Assembly: GCF_900101095.1 (NCBI RefSeq)
Contig: NZ_FNFM01000014.1
Coordinates: forward strand, 1-64,000
DNA length: 64,000 nucleotides
Direction: 5' to 3'
Source: Actinopolyspora mzabensis
GTDB taxonomy: Bacteria; Actinomycetota; Actinomycetes; Mycobacteriales; Pseudonocardiaceae
Position numbers and translations under genes: made by a program. Of the stretch, positions 9,916-19,332 are shown piece by piece; within the stretch, counting starts at the first letter, position 1, and the number at the start of each line of letters is the position of its first letter. The notes under the pieces were generated by a model, which had not been told where the DNA came from, did no database searches, and saw only the letters and a list, made by a program, of their open reading frames with translations.

Positions 9916-10668
9916 CTAACCGGGGGTGCTGACCAGCGTCCCGATTTTCGCACCACTGGCGGCACGGGCTATGTTGCCTTCCACCAGGAGATTGAAGACG
10001 AGAATCCGCATGTGATTGTCCATGCACAAGCTGAAAGCCGTCGCGTCGGCGACCTTCAGTCCCCGCTCCAGAACCTCGCGGTGGGTAATGCTGTCGAAGA
10101 GCTCCGCGCTCGGTGTGGTCTTGGGATCGGCCGAGTAGACACCGTCCACCCCCTTGGCCATCAGCACCACCTCGGCACCGATCTCCAGAGCCCGCTGGGC
10201 GGCGGCCGTGTCGGTGGAGAAGTACGGCATACCGGTCCCGGCACCGAAAATGACGACGCGCCCCTTCTCCAGGTGCCGACTGGCGCGACGCGGAATGTAG
10301 GGTTCGGCGACCTGCCCCATGCTGATGGCGGTCATCACACGGGTGTCGATACCGTGTTCGCGCTCCAGGAAGTCCTGCAACGCCAGGCAGTTCATCGCGG
10401 TGCCCAGCATCGCCATGTAGTCGCCGCGAGCACGTTCCATACCCCGTTGCTGGAGCTCCGCACCGCGGAAGAAGTTCCCGCCCCCGATGACGACCGCGAC
10501 CTCGACCCCGTTGGCGACCACCTCGGCCAGCTGTCGCGCGACCGTACCCACGACGTCGGGATCTACCCCCACGCTGCCGCCGCCGAACATCTCGCCACCC
10601 AGCTTGAGCAGTACTCGTCGGTAACCGGCTTCACCGACATGGCCAACGGGTACGCCGTCGTCAGTCAC
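9916..10668 (-). CDS. pyrH: UMP kinase
   Basis: Bacterial hexameric UMP kinase of the amino-acid kinase fold, 250 residues, phosphorylates UMP to UDP. Motifs visible are [11 protein letters not shown] near the N-terminus, [11 protein letters not shown], the [13 protein letters not shown] helix, [16 protein letters not shown] and the [11 protein letters not shown] nucleotide segment. The GTG at 10668 is preceded by AGGAGG with six bases spacing. A strong terminator-like hairpin ends only about 14 bases before this start, which suggests transcript attenuation. Downstream partners are frr and cdsA. Confidence 0.97.
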   Translation of the reverse strand: MTDDGVPVGHVGEAGYRRVLLKLGGEMFGGGSVGVDPDVVGTVARQLAEVVANGVEVAVVIGGGNFFRGAELQQRGMERARGDYMAMLGTAMNCLALQDFLEREHGIDTRVMTAISMGQVAEPYIPRRASRHLEKGRVVIFGAGTGMPYFSTDTAAAQRALEIGAEVVLMAKGVDGVYSADPKTTPSAELFDSITHREVLERGLKVADATAFSLCMDNHMRILVFNLLVEGNIARAASGAKIGTLVSTPG

Positions 10669-10681
10669 TCGTTCCTCCTGA

Positions 10682-10717
10682 GAAAACGCCCCGCCCTCGG
10701 GCTGCGAAGGCGGGGCG
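10682..10717 (-). terminator. Intrinsic terminator or attenuator in the pyrH leader
   Basis: Perfect 9-base GC stem (10687-10695 with 10709-10717), 13-base loop, directly followed on the minus strand by TTTTC (10686-10682). It lies after tsf but touches the pyrH ribosome binding site, leaving no room for a promoter between. It therefore either ends rpsB-tsf transcripts with partial read-through or acts as a regulated attenuator. Confidence 0.85.
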
Positions 10718-10843
10718 CGGACACCGATTCCTGGAGCGGTCCGGAAACGACGAGGCCACGTACGGGCGCCGACTCACGTGCCGGATTCACATCCCGCTCG
10801 CTCGTGGTCCCGTTCCGCGGTCATCCCGGAACAGCTCCCGCGC

Positions 10844-10872
10844 GGAGTGCTCCGCCGGAGACGGAACACTCC
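10844..10872 (-). promoter_or_regulatory. Second RNA hairpin in the tsf-pyrH gap
   Basis: Eleven-base arms (10844-10854 and 10862-10872), which in RNA pair fully if one G-U is allowed, with a 7-base loop. It sits about 150 bases upstream of the terminator above. It may be a processing site or part of a leader structure for pyrH; no T-run follows. Confidence 0.5.
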
Positions 10873-10944
10873 GGTAAACATCCTGGCCGCCGGAACCGCG
10901 GAGCGCACGACAAAAGCACGATTCCACGGCCGGCAACGCGAAGC

Positions 10945-11760
10945 TCAGGACTGACCGACTTCGAACCTCGCGAAACGGGTGATGCTGACTCCGGCCTCGT
11001 CCAGCAGATCCTTGACGGAACGCTTGTTGTCCTGCACGGAGGGCTGGTCCAGCAGCACGTTGTCCTTGTAGAATCCGTTGAGCCTGCCCTCGATGATCTT
11101 GGGCATGGCCTTTTCCGGCTTGCCCTCGGAACGGGCGGTCTCCTCGGCGATCCTGCGCTCGTTCTCGACGATGTCCTCGGGGACGTCCTCCCGGGAGAGG
11201 TACTGCGGCTTCAACGCCGCGATCTGCATCGCGGCGCCCCGCGCGGCCTCCTCGTCGGAACCGGTGTACTCGACCTGGACCCCCACTGCGGGCGGCAGTC
11301 CCGCCGCACGACGGTGCAAGTAGGTGGCCACCTGGCCGTCGAAGACGCTGATCCTGCGCAGTTCCAGTTTCTCGCCGATCTTGGCGGACAGGTCGTGAAT
11401 AGCCGTGCCGACGGTGCTGTCACCCAGCTTGGCTTCGCCGACCGTCTCGACGTCGGTGGAGCCCGCTTCCTTGGCCGCGGCGACGATCTTGTCGGCCAGC
11501 TCCACGAACTCGTCGTTCTTCGCGACGAAGTCCGTCTCGCTGTTGAACTCGATCAGGACACCGTTCCCACCTGCGACCAGGCCTTCCGCGGTGGAGCGCT
11601 CGGCCCGCTTGCCCACGTCCTTGGCGCCCTTGATGCGCAGGTTCTCGATCGCCTTGTCGAAGTCGCCCTCGGTCTCCTCGAGCGCCTTCTTGCAATCCAT
11701 CATGCCGGAGCCGGTGACGTCACGGAGACGCTTCACATCGGCCGCACTGTAGTTCGCCAT
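10945..11760 (-). CDS. tsf: Translation elongation factor Ts
   Basis: EF-Ts, 271 residues, exchanges GDP for GTP on EF-Tu. The ATG at 11760 gives [20 protein letters not shown] with the N-terminal UBA-like domain and the MMDCKKAL segment. [14 protein letters not shown], the core EF-Tu contact region, follows at about residues 75-90. The tail [21 protein letters not shown] is typical. It is second gene of the rpsB-tsf pair, with a structured 95-base spacer. Confidence 0.97.
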   Translation of the reverse strand: MANYSAADVKRLRDVTGSGMMDCKKALEETEGDFDKAIENLRIKGAKDVGKRAERSTAEGLVAGGNGVLIEFNSETDFVAKNDEFVELADKIVAAAKEAGSTDVETVGEAKLGDSTVGTAIHDLSAKIGEKLELRRISVFDGQVATYLHRRAAGLPPAVGVQVEYTGSDEEAARGAAMQIAALKPQYLSREDVPEDIVENERRIAEETARSEGKPEKAMPKIIEGRLNGFYKDNVLLDQPSVQDNKRSVKDLLDEAGVSITRFARFEVGQS

Positions 11761-11812
11761 CGTGCGTTGTCCGTCCTCGTCGGAGTGTGTACGCGGTGGG
11801 GAAATCGAAGTG

Positions 11813-11852
11813 ACGGGGCGCGCCCGCCCGACAGGCACGGGCACGCCCCCGT
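11813..11852 (-). promoter_or_regulatory. Hairpin in the rpsB-tsf spacer
   Basis: Imperfect stem of about 14 pairs with one bulged base (11813-11826 with 11838-11852) and an 11-base loop, starting four bases after the rpsB stop. No clear T-run follows, so it may slow or partly terminate transcription or stabilise the rpsB 3' end, adjusting S2 to EF-Ts ratio. Confidence 0.5.
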
Positions 11853-11855
11853 TCG

Positions 11856-12692
11856 TCAGGACTGCGCCGGCTGCTGGCCTGCCTCGGAGTTCGCGGCGGC
11901 CTCGGACTCACCGGAACCGGTCAGCAGTTCCTTCTCCCACTCCGCGAGCGGCTCCTCGGCAGCTGCCTGCTGGTTCTCGTTGGTCTCGGCGCTCTCGCCG
12001 CGGCCACTCCGGGCCATCAGGCCCTCCGCGACACCGTCCGCGACCACACGGGTCAGCATGGCCGCCGAGCGGATCGCGTCGTCGTTACCGGGGATGGGGT
12101 AGTCCACCTCGTCCGGATCACAGTTCGTGTCGAGGATGGCGACGATCGGGATCCCCAGCTTGCGGGCCTCACCGACCGCGATGTGCTCCTTCTTGGTGTC
12201 CACGATCCAGATCGCGCTCGGGACCTTGGACATGTCACGGATACCGCCGAGCGTGCGCTCCAGCTTCTCCTTCTCGCGGGTCAGCATCAAGATCTCTTTC
12301 TTGGTGCGCCCCTCGAAACCACCGGTCTGCTCCATCGTCTCCAGCTCCTTGAGACGCTGCAGCCTACGGTGCACGGTCTGGAAGTTGGTGAGCATACCGC
12401 CCAACCAGCGCTGGTTGACGAACGGCATGTTGACGCGCTGCGCCTGCTCGGCGATGGCTTCCTGCGCCTGCTTCTTCGTCCCGACGAACAGAATGGTGCC
12501 GCCGTGGGCGACGGTCTGCTTGACGAAGTCGTAAGCCCCGTCGATGTAGGACAGGGTCTTCTGCAGATCGATGATGTAGATGCCGTTGCGCTCGGTGAAG
12601 ATGTAGCGCTTCATCTTCGGGTTCCAGCGGCGGGTCTGGTGCCCGAAATGCACACCGCTGTCGAGCAACTGCTTCATGGTGACGACGGCCAT
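11856..12692 (-). CDS. rpsB: 30S ribosomal protein S2
   Basis: S2, 278 residues, binds the 30S head-body junction. The N-terminus [20 protein letters not shown] and the segments NPFIF-like [31 protein letters not shown] and [11 protein letters not shown] are characteristic. The last 45 or so residues form an acidic Glu/Ala/Gln-rich extension common in actinobacteria. It is first in the operon; the leader carries a compact hairpin at 12719-12739, consistent with autoregulation by S2 known from other bacteria, although that mechanism is not shown here. Confidence 0.97.
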   Translation of the reverse strand: MAVVTMKQLLDSGVHFGHQTRRWNPKMKRYIFTERNGIYIIDLQKTLSYIDGAYDFVKQTVAHGGTILFVGTKKQAQEAIAEQAQRVNMPFVNQRWLGGMLTNFQTVHRRLQRLKELETMEQTGGFEGRTKKEILMLTREKEKLERTLGGIRDMSKVPSAIWIVDTKKEHIAVGEARKLGIPIVAILDTNCDPDEVDYPIPGNDDAIRSAAMLTRVVADGVAEGLMARSGRGESAETNENQQAAAEEPLAEWEKELLTGSGESEAAANSEAGQQPAQS

Positions 12693-13208
12693 GGCCTGCT
12701 TCGCACCTCACGTGTCGGGCGCGCCGTTCGACGGCGCGCGATTTCGGTTGCCGTGATGAGCCGGGTGACCCATCACCCTGGTACGCGCGGAGCCGCCGCC
12801 CGGACACCCTCGGTGAGACCGGGACCGCGGACGACTCCTCGTGACCGCCGCACCGTCGCCCCGCACCATGATTCCACCACCAGGGGCGGAAACCCTTTCG
12901 TATCGGTTGCCGTCCTCGGGCAACCCACACGGGCGGCTCTCCTCGGGACCGGCCCGCGAGGGATCGTCGGAACGAAGCACCTCGACCGATCCGGGAGACG
13001 GACTCCGAATACGGAATCCGGGGGTGATGCGATCGATACGCGCGTACGCGAAGTCGAACTCGTCGTAGGACGAGTCGCGGGAACGAGTGTACGCCACAAC
13101 AGGTGGCAACCACATCGCGGTGGCGATTTTCCACAGCTTCTCGATCGGTCCACCCGAGGGAAACTCCGGCCTCGCCGGTGAGCGCACGACTCCGGCAGTG
13201 TGATCCGC
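12693..13208. promoter_or_regulatory. Divergent promoter region rpsB / M23 gene
   Basis: About 515 bases without a credible gene. Toward rpsB it holds an 8-base GC hairpin with TTCGA loop (12719-12739), about 30 bases before the start codon. Further away are a 7-base hairpin (13058-13075) and, on the minus strand, a TACACT box (13086-13091) that fits a -10 element for rpsB; a matching -35 is not convincing. The distance would give a leader of about 390 bases. Confidence 0.45.
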
Positions 13209-13841
13209 ATGCGTGGTTGGGTAGTAGCACTGGTGCTGGCCCTGGGAACCGGAACCGTCACCGCGTCGAGCAGCCCCGACATTCCCGTGGACTCCCCCGG
13301 AGGTCCCGCGGATCCTCCCGGCACGAGCACCCCCGGCCTCCGGCTGCGGGAGCCGTTGCGTGGCTCGGTGGAAGTGGTTCGGGATTTCCGAAGCCCACCG
13401 AACCGCTACGGCCCCGGCCACCGGGGAGTGGATCTGCGGGCGTCTCCCGGCGAAGCGGTTCTCGCGGCGGCCTCCGGAACGGTCGAGTACGCCGGGTTCG
13501 TGGTGGACAGGCACGTGATCGCCATCGGCCACGGCAACGGCCTGAGCACCACCTACGAACCGGTTCTCCCCGAAGTCACCACCGGGCAGTCGGTCGAGCG
13601 AGGCGAGATCATCGGCGCAGTAACCCGAGGCCACCCCGAATGTGCCGCGAAGACCCCCCGCACCTGCCTGCACTGGGGACTACGCGAGCACGAGACCTAT
13701 CTCGACCCGTTGCTCCGGCTCGCCACGGGCCATGTCCGACTCCTGCCGTGGCCCCGTCCAACGGGGCCACCGGGACACCGACGGGGCCGCCACCCGCGGC
13801 TCTTCCCGCACCGCGCTCCCGGGAGGGCACCGGAGACGTGA
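13209..13841 (+). CDS. Secreted M23/LytM-fold protein, probably catalytically impaired
   Basis: 210 residues with an N-terminal signal peptide (about 1-20), a Pro/Asp-rich linker and a LytM-like beta fold (about 45-175). Zinc ligands appear kept: H71 and D75 (GHRGVDL) and H155 (CLHWGLRE). However, the first His of the usual HxH motif is Cys153, and the region that normally supplies the other catalytic His reads TTYEPV. Such substitutions fit a family of actinobacterial LytM-like proteins rather than an active endopeptidase. The C-terminus is Arg/Pro-rich. ATG 13209 is preferred; GTG 13200 is possible. It converges on whiG. Confidence 0.82.
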   Translation: MRGWVVALVLALGTGTVTASSSPDIPVDSPGGPADPPGTSTPGLRLREPLRGSVEVVRDFRSPPNRYGPGHRGVDLRASPGEAVLAAASGTVEYAGFVVDRHVIAIGHGNGLSTTYEPVLPEVTTGQSVERGEIIGAVTRGHPECAAKTPRTCLHWGLREHETYLDPLLRLATGHVRLLPWPRPTGPPGHRRGRHPRLFPHRAPGRAPET

Positions 13842-13929
13842 CGCGTTGGTTACCCGCTGTCCCCGGTACCGCTGCGCCGGCGGGATTCACTCCTCGAGCG
13901 GTTCGTCAACCCGGCGCGAAGATCCTCGA

Positions 13930-14922
13930 TCAGTTTCCCGGCTCGGTCAATTTCCCCCGCAGACGCAACACAGCCCTGGTGTGCAGTTGACACACCCTGG
14001 ACTCGGTGACGCCGAGCACCTTCCCGATCTCGGCGAGGGTGAGATTCTCGAAGTAGTACAGCGTCACAACGATGCGGTCCCGTTCGCTCAACCGCTCCAC
14101 CGCCTCGGCCAGCTGGCGTCTGCTGTCACGGTCGACGAGGGTGTTGACCGGATCCTCGGCACGCTCGTCCGGCAGCGTTTCGGCCAGCGAAGCGGTGCCC
14201 CGCCCCACTCCGATGAGATCGTCGAGCGCGGCCACGCTGGTCATCTGCAGCTGCGCGAACAACTCTCGCAGCTCCTCGACGGACAGCGAGAGCTCCTCGG
14301 CCAGTTCCGAGTCGGTGGCCGTGCGCTGCAGCTTGGCCTCCAGGCGCTCCGAGGCGCGTTCGACGTCCCGGGCACGGCTGCGCACCGAACGGGGAACCCA
14401 GTCCTGCGCTCGCAGATCGTCGAGGATCGCCCCGCGGATGCGCTGCATGGCATAGGTCTCGAACTTCAGTCCTCGCTCGGGTTCGAACTTCTCGATCGCG
14501 TCGACGAGTCCGAACACCCCGGACTGGATCAGATCGGAGACCTCCACGTGGGCGGGCAGCCCGGTGCCGATGCGGCCGGCCACGTACTTGACCAGCGGCG
14601 CGTAGTGCAGCACCAGCCGATCACGAAGCCGCTGGTCCCGGTTCCGGCCGAATGCCTGCCACAGTGCGACTATCCCGGCCGTGACGTCTTCGCCCTCACG
14701 ATCCTCGGCATGGCCGGCGGTGGAGGTGGCATCGCCCCGCGGCCACCACTCCTTCCGGAGCATCGAGTCGAATCGAGAGGTACCTTCGCCGCGCTGTCCG
14801 TTGCCGTGCCGGGGATGCTGCTCCGTCTCCTCCGCCTCTTCGGCGGGCCGCATGCCTGATCGCGCGGTTGCCGCTCGGGCCGCGCCCCCGGCATCGTCAG
14901 GAACGGGGGTGGGTTCGCTCAT
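13930..14922 (-). CDS. whiG: RNA polymerase sigma factor of the WhiG/FliA family
   Basis: Sigma factor, 330 residues, with region 2 ([58 protein letters not shown]), region 3 and region 4 ([29 protein letters not shown]). These match WhiG, which starts spore formation in aerial hyphae of streptomycetes. The N-terminal 85 residues before [10 protein letters not shown] are charged and much longer than in Streptomyces WhiG, so translation may start later. With ATG 14922 the gene overlaps the xerC end by 26 bases and has only a weak AAGG site. Confidence 0.92.
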   Translation of the reverse strand: MSEPTPVPDDAGGAARAATARSGMRPAEEAEETEQHPRHGNGQRGEGTSRFDSMLRKEWWPRGDATSTAGHAEDREGEDVTAGIVALWQAFGRNRDQRLRDRLVLHYAPLVKYVAGRIGTGLPAHVEVSDLIQSGVFGLVDAIEKFEPERGLKFETYAMQRIRGAILDDLRAQDWVPRSVRSRARDVERASERLEAKLQRTATDSELAEELSLSVEELRELFAQLQMTSVAALDDLIGVGRGTASLAETLPDERAEDPVNTLVDRDSRRQLAEAVERLSERDRIVVTLYYFENLTLAEIGKVLGVTESRVCQLHTRAVLRLRGKLTEPGN

Positions 14923-15877
14923 GGATCGCCTTCAACCGTTCGACGGTCACGTGAGTGTAGAGCTGCGTTGTCGAAAGCGTAGCGTGACCGAGCAACTCCT
15001 GTACGCTACGCAGGTCCGCGCCTCCTTCCAGAAGATGCGTCGCGGCGGAATGACGCAGACCGTGCGGACTCAACCGACCGGCATCGTGGACGGTGCTGAC
15101 GGCGTCGTGGACGATACGTCGCACGCTGCGCGGATTGAGCCGACCACCGCGAACACCGAGCAGCAGAGCGTTGCCCGAGGCGGTACCGGACAGCTCCGGA
15201 CGTCCGACCTCCAACCACCGGGCCAGGGCACGTGCGGCCGGAGTGCCGAACGGAACCGCTCGCTGCCGGTCGGCCTTGCCGATCACACGCAGCATGCGGT
15301 GTTCGTGATCGATGTGTTCCAGGTCGAGTCCACAAAGTTCGGAGACCCGCACACCGGTCGCGTAGAGCAGTTCGAGCACCGCGTGATCACGTAGCGCGAC
15401 TGGGTCCTCCTGCTCGGCTCCGGCAGCGGCCGCACGCAGCGCCGAGTCCGCCTGATCCTCGCGAAGGACGGACGGCAACCTGCGTCGGCCGCCCGGAACG
15501 GACAGCCGAGGCCCGGGATCCTCCGCCAGCAGCTCCCGGCGATGTGCCCAAGCCGTGAAAGCCCGGACGGCCGCCGCACGCCGAGCGAGCGTGGTTCTAC
15601 TGGCACCTCGTTCGTGCTCGGCGCTCAGCCAGGCACGAAGCGAGTCGATACCGAGATCGTGAAGCCTCGGGTCCTGCTCCGTGCACTCGGACACGAAATG
15701 TGCCAGTAACGAGACGACATCGGTGACGTAGGCACGCACGGTGTGGTTGGAGAGCCCTCTCTCCCAGGCCAGATACCGCTCGAAACGATCGACTGCCGTA
15801 GCCGGTTCGGTGGGAAGACCTCGACGAGTCGCGAGCAGGTCCGGCCTGGTCGACTGCTGGGAACGTTTCTGATTCAT
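14897..15877 (-). CDS. xerC: Tyrosine recombinase, XerC-like
   Basis: 326 residues: N-terminal SAM-like DNA-binding domain ([19 protein letters not shown]) and C-terminal catalytic domain. Active-site residues are visible: Arg in [12 protein letters not shown], Lys in [26 protein letters not shown] with the HxxR pair, His in [11 protein letters not shown], and the Tyr nucleophile in QLYTHV. It most likely resolves chromosome dimers at dif with a XerD partner. The location between dprA and whiG is usual for actinobacteria. The ATG at 15877 (MNQKRSQQS) was chosen; an in-frame ATG at 15901 is equally open. Confidence 0.9.
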   Translation of the reverse strand: MNQKRSQQSTRPDLLATRRGLPTEPATAVDRFERYLAWERGLSNHTVRAYVTDVVSLLAHFVSECTEQDPRLHDLGIDSLRAWLSAEHERGASRTTLARRAAAVRAFTAWAHRRELLAEDPGPRLSVPGGRRRLPSVLREDQADSALRAAAAGAEQEDPVALRDHAVLELLYATGVRVSELCGLDLEHIDHEHRMLRVIGKADRQRAVPFGTPAARALARWLEVGRPELSGTASGNALLLGVRGGRLNPRSVRRIVHDAVSTVHDAGRLSPHGLRHSAATHLLEGGADLRSVQELLGHATLSTTQLYTHVTVERLKAIHERTHPRS

Positions 15878-15946
15878 GCCGAGTGACGTCGCTGGGTACA
15901 TTCGCCGGAATCAAGTAGCACGACGCCACGATACGCGCTCGACATC

Positions 15947-17098
15947 TCACTGCTCGCAACGTGTCCATCCTCGATCGTCACAGCGGACGAATCCGGAAAT
16001 CTCCAACGCGCTCAGGCAGGTGACCACCGACTTTCGCGTTATCCCCGTGTCTTGTGCGAGCTGTTCGGCGGTACGACGGCGGGTCGGCGAGAGTGAATCG
16101 TGGACACGTTTGGAGACCTCGTCGAGTTCGTCCGTGGGACGTGGGCTGGGGTCACGTTCCGGCGCCGGGGCGGTACCGATGCCCGAGACAACCTCAAGCA
16201 CGTCCGCGGCGGCGGTCACCAGTACGGCTTTTCCGGAACGGATCAGCTCGTGGCAACCGGACGAATTGGCCGAGGTGATCGGACCGGGCACAGCCATCAC
16301 CGGTAGCCCCAGGGTGTCGGTGGTGGCCGCGGTGTTCCCCGCCCCGCTCCGGAGTCCCGCCTCCACCACAACGGTCCCGGCGGTCGCGGCCGCGATCAGG
16401 CGGTTGCGAATCAGAAACCGGTGTTTCCGCGGCGGGGTCCCGGGTGGGTACTCGCTGCACACCATCCCGTTCTCGGCGATCCGTGCGATGAGCCTGGCAT
16501 GCCCCGCCGGGTAGTCGAGCTCCGGACCGCACGCCAGAATCGCCGCCGTAGCTCCACCCGCGGCGAGCGCACCGCGATGTGCGGCACCGTCGATTCCGTA
16601 GGCGGCTCCCGAGACCACGGTCGCTCCGGAACGGGCCAGTTCATACCCCAGTTCCGCCGCGCAGGACTCGCCGTAACCCGTCGCGGCACGGGCACCGACC
16701 ACCGCGACCGCGTTGCGCAACACGGCTTCCGGTGAGACGGCCCCACGACACCAGAGTGCCATCGGAGCGGCCATCCCGGACAGGCCGACCTCGGTCGCCC
16801 CCTCCAGGAAAGCGGTCCGGCCACCGGGCCACTCCCGATGTTCGGGAGTAATCAGCCGAATTCCGGACCGGTGGGCGCGCTCCAACAGTTCGGCACCACA
16901 CACGTGCTCCCGACGAGCGGCGGTCTCGTTGATCACCGCGCCGGGAACGTCGCCCGCTCGAATCCGATCGGCGGCGATCTCGGCACCGTGCACCGCGACG
17001 AAACCGTAGGAAGCCGGAGCCGGGGGTTCGGCGACGGCGGAGAGATACGCCCAGGCACACAGTCGCTCGTGGGTTACAGGGTCGACGGAGGCGTTCAT
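15947..17098 (-). CDS. dprA: DNA-processing protein DprA
   Basis: 383 residues; binds incoming single-stranded DNA and loads RecA during transformation in competent bacteria. The Rossmann-like core shows VVGARAATGYGES, VVSGAAYGIDGAAHRGAL and PRKHRFLIRNRLIAA, with VVVEAGLRSGAGNTA near the end. A C-terminal winged-helix domain follows (about 315-383). The ATG overlaps the comM stop (ATGA), so translation is coupled. Actinomycetes keep this gene widely although natural competence is rarely seen, so its role may be general DNA repair or uptake. Confidence 0.94.
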   Translation of the reverse strand: MNASVDPVTHERLCAWAYLSAVAEPPAPASYGFVAVHGAEIAADRIRAGDVPGAVINETAARREHVCGAELLERAHRSGIRLITPEHREWPGGRTAFLEGATEVGLSGMAAPMALWCRGAVSPEAVLRNAVAVVGARAATGYGESCAAELGYELARSGATVVSGAAYGIDGAAHRGALAAGGATAAILACGPELDYPAGHARLIARIAENGMVCSEYPPGTPPRKHRFLIRNRLIAAATAGTVVVEAGLRSGAGNTAATTDTLGLPVMAVPGPITSANSSGCHELIRSGKAVLVTAAADVLEVVSGIGTAPAPERDPSPRPTDELDEVSKRVHDSLSPTRRRTAEQLAQDTGITRKSVVTCLSALEISGFVRCDDRGWTRCEQ

Positions 17099-18618
17099 GC
17101 GATGGCCCTGTCACGAAACTGCAGCGCAGCGGCAACGTGCTCCGCATCCGGGGATTCCGCCCCGTCAAGATCGCTCAGCGTCCAGGCGACGCGCAGACAC
17201 CGATCGGCTCCCCTTGCCGTCAACGCACCCGTGTCGAGTCCTTTGTCCAGCAGTCTCGTGGCACTGTCCGGCAGTGGGAACTCACGGCGCAGCACGGGGC
17301 CGGGAACTTCGGCGTTCGAACGCCAGCCGTGCTTCTCCCACCGCAGGAGAGCGGCTCGGTGTGCTCGGGCCACCCGCTCACGCACTGCCGAGGAGGACTC
17401 GGGGGCTTCGGCGGCGGGCAGTTCCATCGTGGACATCGGACGCATCCGCACACGCAGGTCGATACGGTCCAACAACGGCCCGGAAAGCCTGCCGAAGTAC
17501 TTTCGGCGAGCGTGCGGTGTGCACTGGCAGTCGATGTCCCTGGCGGGTGCGCAGGGACACGGATTGGTGGCCATGACCAGTTGGAATCGGGCCGGATAAC
17601 GCAGGGTGCCCTCACTCCGGGACAATCGGATCTCCCCCTCTTCGAGAGCGGTCCGCATGGATTCCAGCCGTTTCGTCCCCCATTCGCAGGCTTCGTCCAG
17701 GAACAGCACTCCGTGGTGGGCGCGACTGACGGCACCAGGCCTGGCGAGCCCGGTTCCTCCGCCTATCAGACCGGGAACGGATATCGAGTGGTGCGGAGCC
17801 ACGAACGGCGGGGTACGCAGCAGAGTGGCGTTCTCGGGCAGCTCACCCGCGACGGAGTGCACCGCGGTGGTCTCCAGGGCCTGCGGTACCGACAGTTCCG
17901 GAAGCAGGCCGGACAGTCTCCCCGCCAGCATCGTCTTGCCCGTCCCCGGCGGACCGACCATCAGGAGATGATGGCCCCCCGCCGCCGCTATCTCCAGTGC
18001 CCATCGCGCTTCCGGTTGCCCGAGGACGTCGACCAGATCCGGCGCCGGAGTCGACCGCGGCACGTCCTCGTCCGCCGGATCGGGGGCGGACCACAGCTCT
18101 CCGGTGCCTCGTATCCAGTCGAGCACCTCCCGCAGAGTCTCGGCGCCGAGGATCTCGATCCCTTCGACGAGACCGGCTTCCCGCAGCCCCTCCAACGGCA
18201 CGACCGCACGTCGCATACCGCCAGATACGGCTGCCAACAGCCCGGGCACGAGTCCGCGTACCGGACGAATACGACCGTCCAGCGCCAGCTCCCCGAAGAA
18301 GACGGTTCCGTGGAGCCCGCCCGCGGGTACGCGTTCGGCCCCGGCGAGCACCGCCATGGCCAGGGCGATGTCGAACGAGGTGCCGGTCTTCGGCATGGCA
18401 GCCGGTGACAACGCCAGGGTGATGCAGGACTGCGGCCAGTACTCCCCGGAGTTCCTGATCGCGGCACGGACCCGGTTCTTCGATTCCTGCAGCGCCGCGT
18501 CCGGCAGCCCCAGCAGCTGAACACTGGGGATACCCCCACTCCGGACGTCGGACTCGATCTCGACCAGCACACCGTCCACACCGAACAACGCCACCGCCCA
18601 GGTGGTGTGCAGCGACAA
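17095..18618 (-). CDS. comM: YifB/ComM-family Mg-chelatase-like AAA+ ATPase
   Basis: 507 residues: N-terminal ChlI-like domain (PSVQLLGLPDAALQESKNRV), AAA+ core with Walker A GPPGTGKTML, Walker B GVLFLDEACEW, the Cys-rich TNPCPCAPARDIDCQC and the C-terminal GPLLDRIDLRVRM and lid. ComM helicase promotes branch migration when transformed DNA integrates. I chose TTG 18618: it follows the yraN stop by one base, has AGGAGG nine bases upstream and matches the N-terminus of mycobacterial homologs; longer in-frame upstream sequence lies within yraN. It is coupled to dprA downstream. Confidence 0.93.
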   Translation of the reverse strand: MSLHTTWAVALFGVDGVLVEIESDVRSGGIPSVQLLGLPDAALQESKNRVRAAIRNSGEYWPQSCITLALSPAAMPKTGTSFDIALAMAVLAGAERVPAGGLHGTVFFGELALDGRIRPVRGLVPGLLAAVSGGMRRAVVPLEGLREAGLVEGIEILGAETLREVLDWIRGTGELWSAPDPADEDVPRSTPAPDLVDVLGQPEARWALEIAAAGGHHLLMVGPPGTGKTMLAGRLSGLLPELSVPQALETTAVHSVAGELPENATLLRTPPFVAPHHSISVPGLIGGGTGLARPGAVSRAHHGVLFLDEACEWGTKRLESMRTALEEGEIRLSRSEGTLRYPARFQLVMATNPCPCAPARDIDCQCTPHARRKYFGRLSGPLLDRIDLRVRMRPMSTMELPAAEAPESSSAVRERVARAHRAALLRWEKHGWRSNAEVPGPVLRREFPLPDSATRLLDKGLDTGALTARGADRCLRVAWTLSDLDGAESPDAEHVAAALQFRDRAIA

Positions 18619-18619
18619 C

Positions 18620-19021
18620 TCAGCACACCTCCTCGTGGTGCTCGATGCGGACCGGCGAGTCGGGTGGCCACAGCACGGACAACACATCGAATCGGACCGG
18701 ACAGTTGCGGACGTCGTGGGCCCGGAGCCAGGCGGCGGCGACCTCTCGCAGTTTGCGTACCTTGTGCGGGCTCACTGCCTCGACCGGGGAACCGTAATCG
18801 ATCCCGGATCGCGTCTTCACCTCGCAGACGATCACGCGACGACCGTCGGTACAGACGATGTCGAGTTCCCCCTGCGAGCAGCTCCAGTTACGGGAGAGCA
18901 CCACCAGTCCCCGTTGTCGGAGATACTCCGCCGCCAGTTGCTCGCCCGCTCTTCCCAGGGCGTGTCTCCTGCCGTGCGTGTCGTCGTCCGAGACTGCTCC
19001 GATGATGGGTCTCGGTGTCAT
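18620..19021 (-). CDS. YraN/UPF0102 family nuclease-fold protein
   Basis: 133 residues with a restriction-endonuclease-like fold. Motifs are [17 protein letters not shown], the GELDIV motif and EVKTRSG, which together form the predicted metal site (Glu, Asp, Glu-x-Lys). The start ATG 19021 has GGAGG five bases upstream. It is first of the group yraN-comM-dprA-xerC-whiG. Function is unproven; context suggests DNA processing or repair. Confidence 0.93.
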   Translation of the reverse strand: MTPRPIIGAVSDDDTHGRRHALGRAGEQLAAEYLRQRGLVVLSRNWSCSQGELDIVCTDGRRVIVCEVKTRSGIDYGSPVEAVSPHKVRKLREVAAAWLRAHDVRNCPVRFDVLSVLWPPDSPVRIEHHEEVC

Positions 19022-19332
19022 GGGCGCCTCCGGGATCGGTTGGATCGGACACTTCCAACCTGCACGGAGCGCCACACGCCCACCAAACTCGAATCGTTCG
19101 GTTGTGAAGCACCGCAGGCGATGTGGACAACCGCGTTGCCGTGGCTCACCAGTTCGTGGCGGAGCTCGCTCACTCGGCCGGTGCCGGTACCTGAGCCGTC
19201 TCCCGGCCGCGTTCGGGAGACGACACCCTCCAGAAGGACGACACGTGGGTATTCATGCCGATCCCCGGCACCTCCCGTGGCATCCGTCCCGCACCCTCGC
19301 CGCTCGCCCCCCGATGCGAGCAAGCGAACCGG
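19022..19332. other. Intergenic region before yraN
   Basis: About 310 bases between the DUF2469 gene stop and the yraN start. A 7-base inverted repeat lies at 19099-19105 and 19127-19133 (21-base spacer), too weak to call a terminator. Open frames here are Arg/Gly-rich and non-conserved in character. The promoter for the yraN group is probably inside, but I cannot place it. Confidence 0.4.

Noticed and set aside
9667-12102. Plus-strand frame of about 811 codons opposite frr, pyrH and tsf
   Set aside because: Antisense to three well-supported genes, composition is not that of a protein family.
14897-15877. Tyrosine recombinase considered as phage or element integrase
   Set aside because: Length, motifs and conserved position next to dprA and whiG fit housekeeping XerC. 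No attachment repeat, cargo or composition shift is near.
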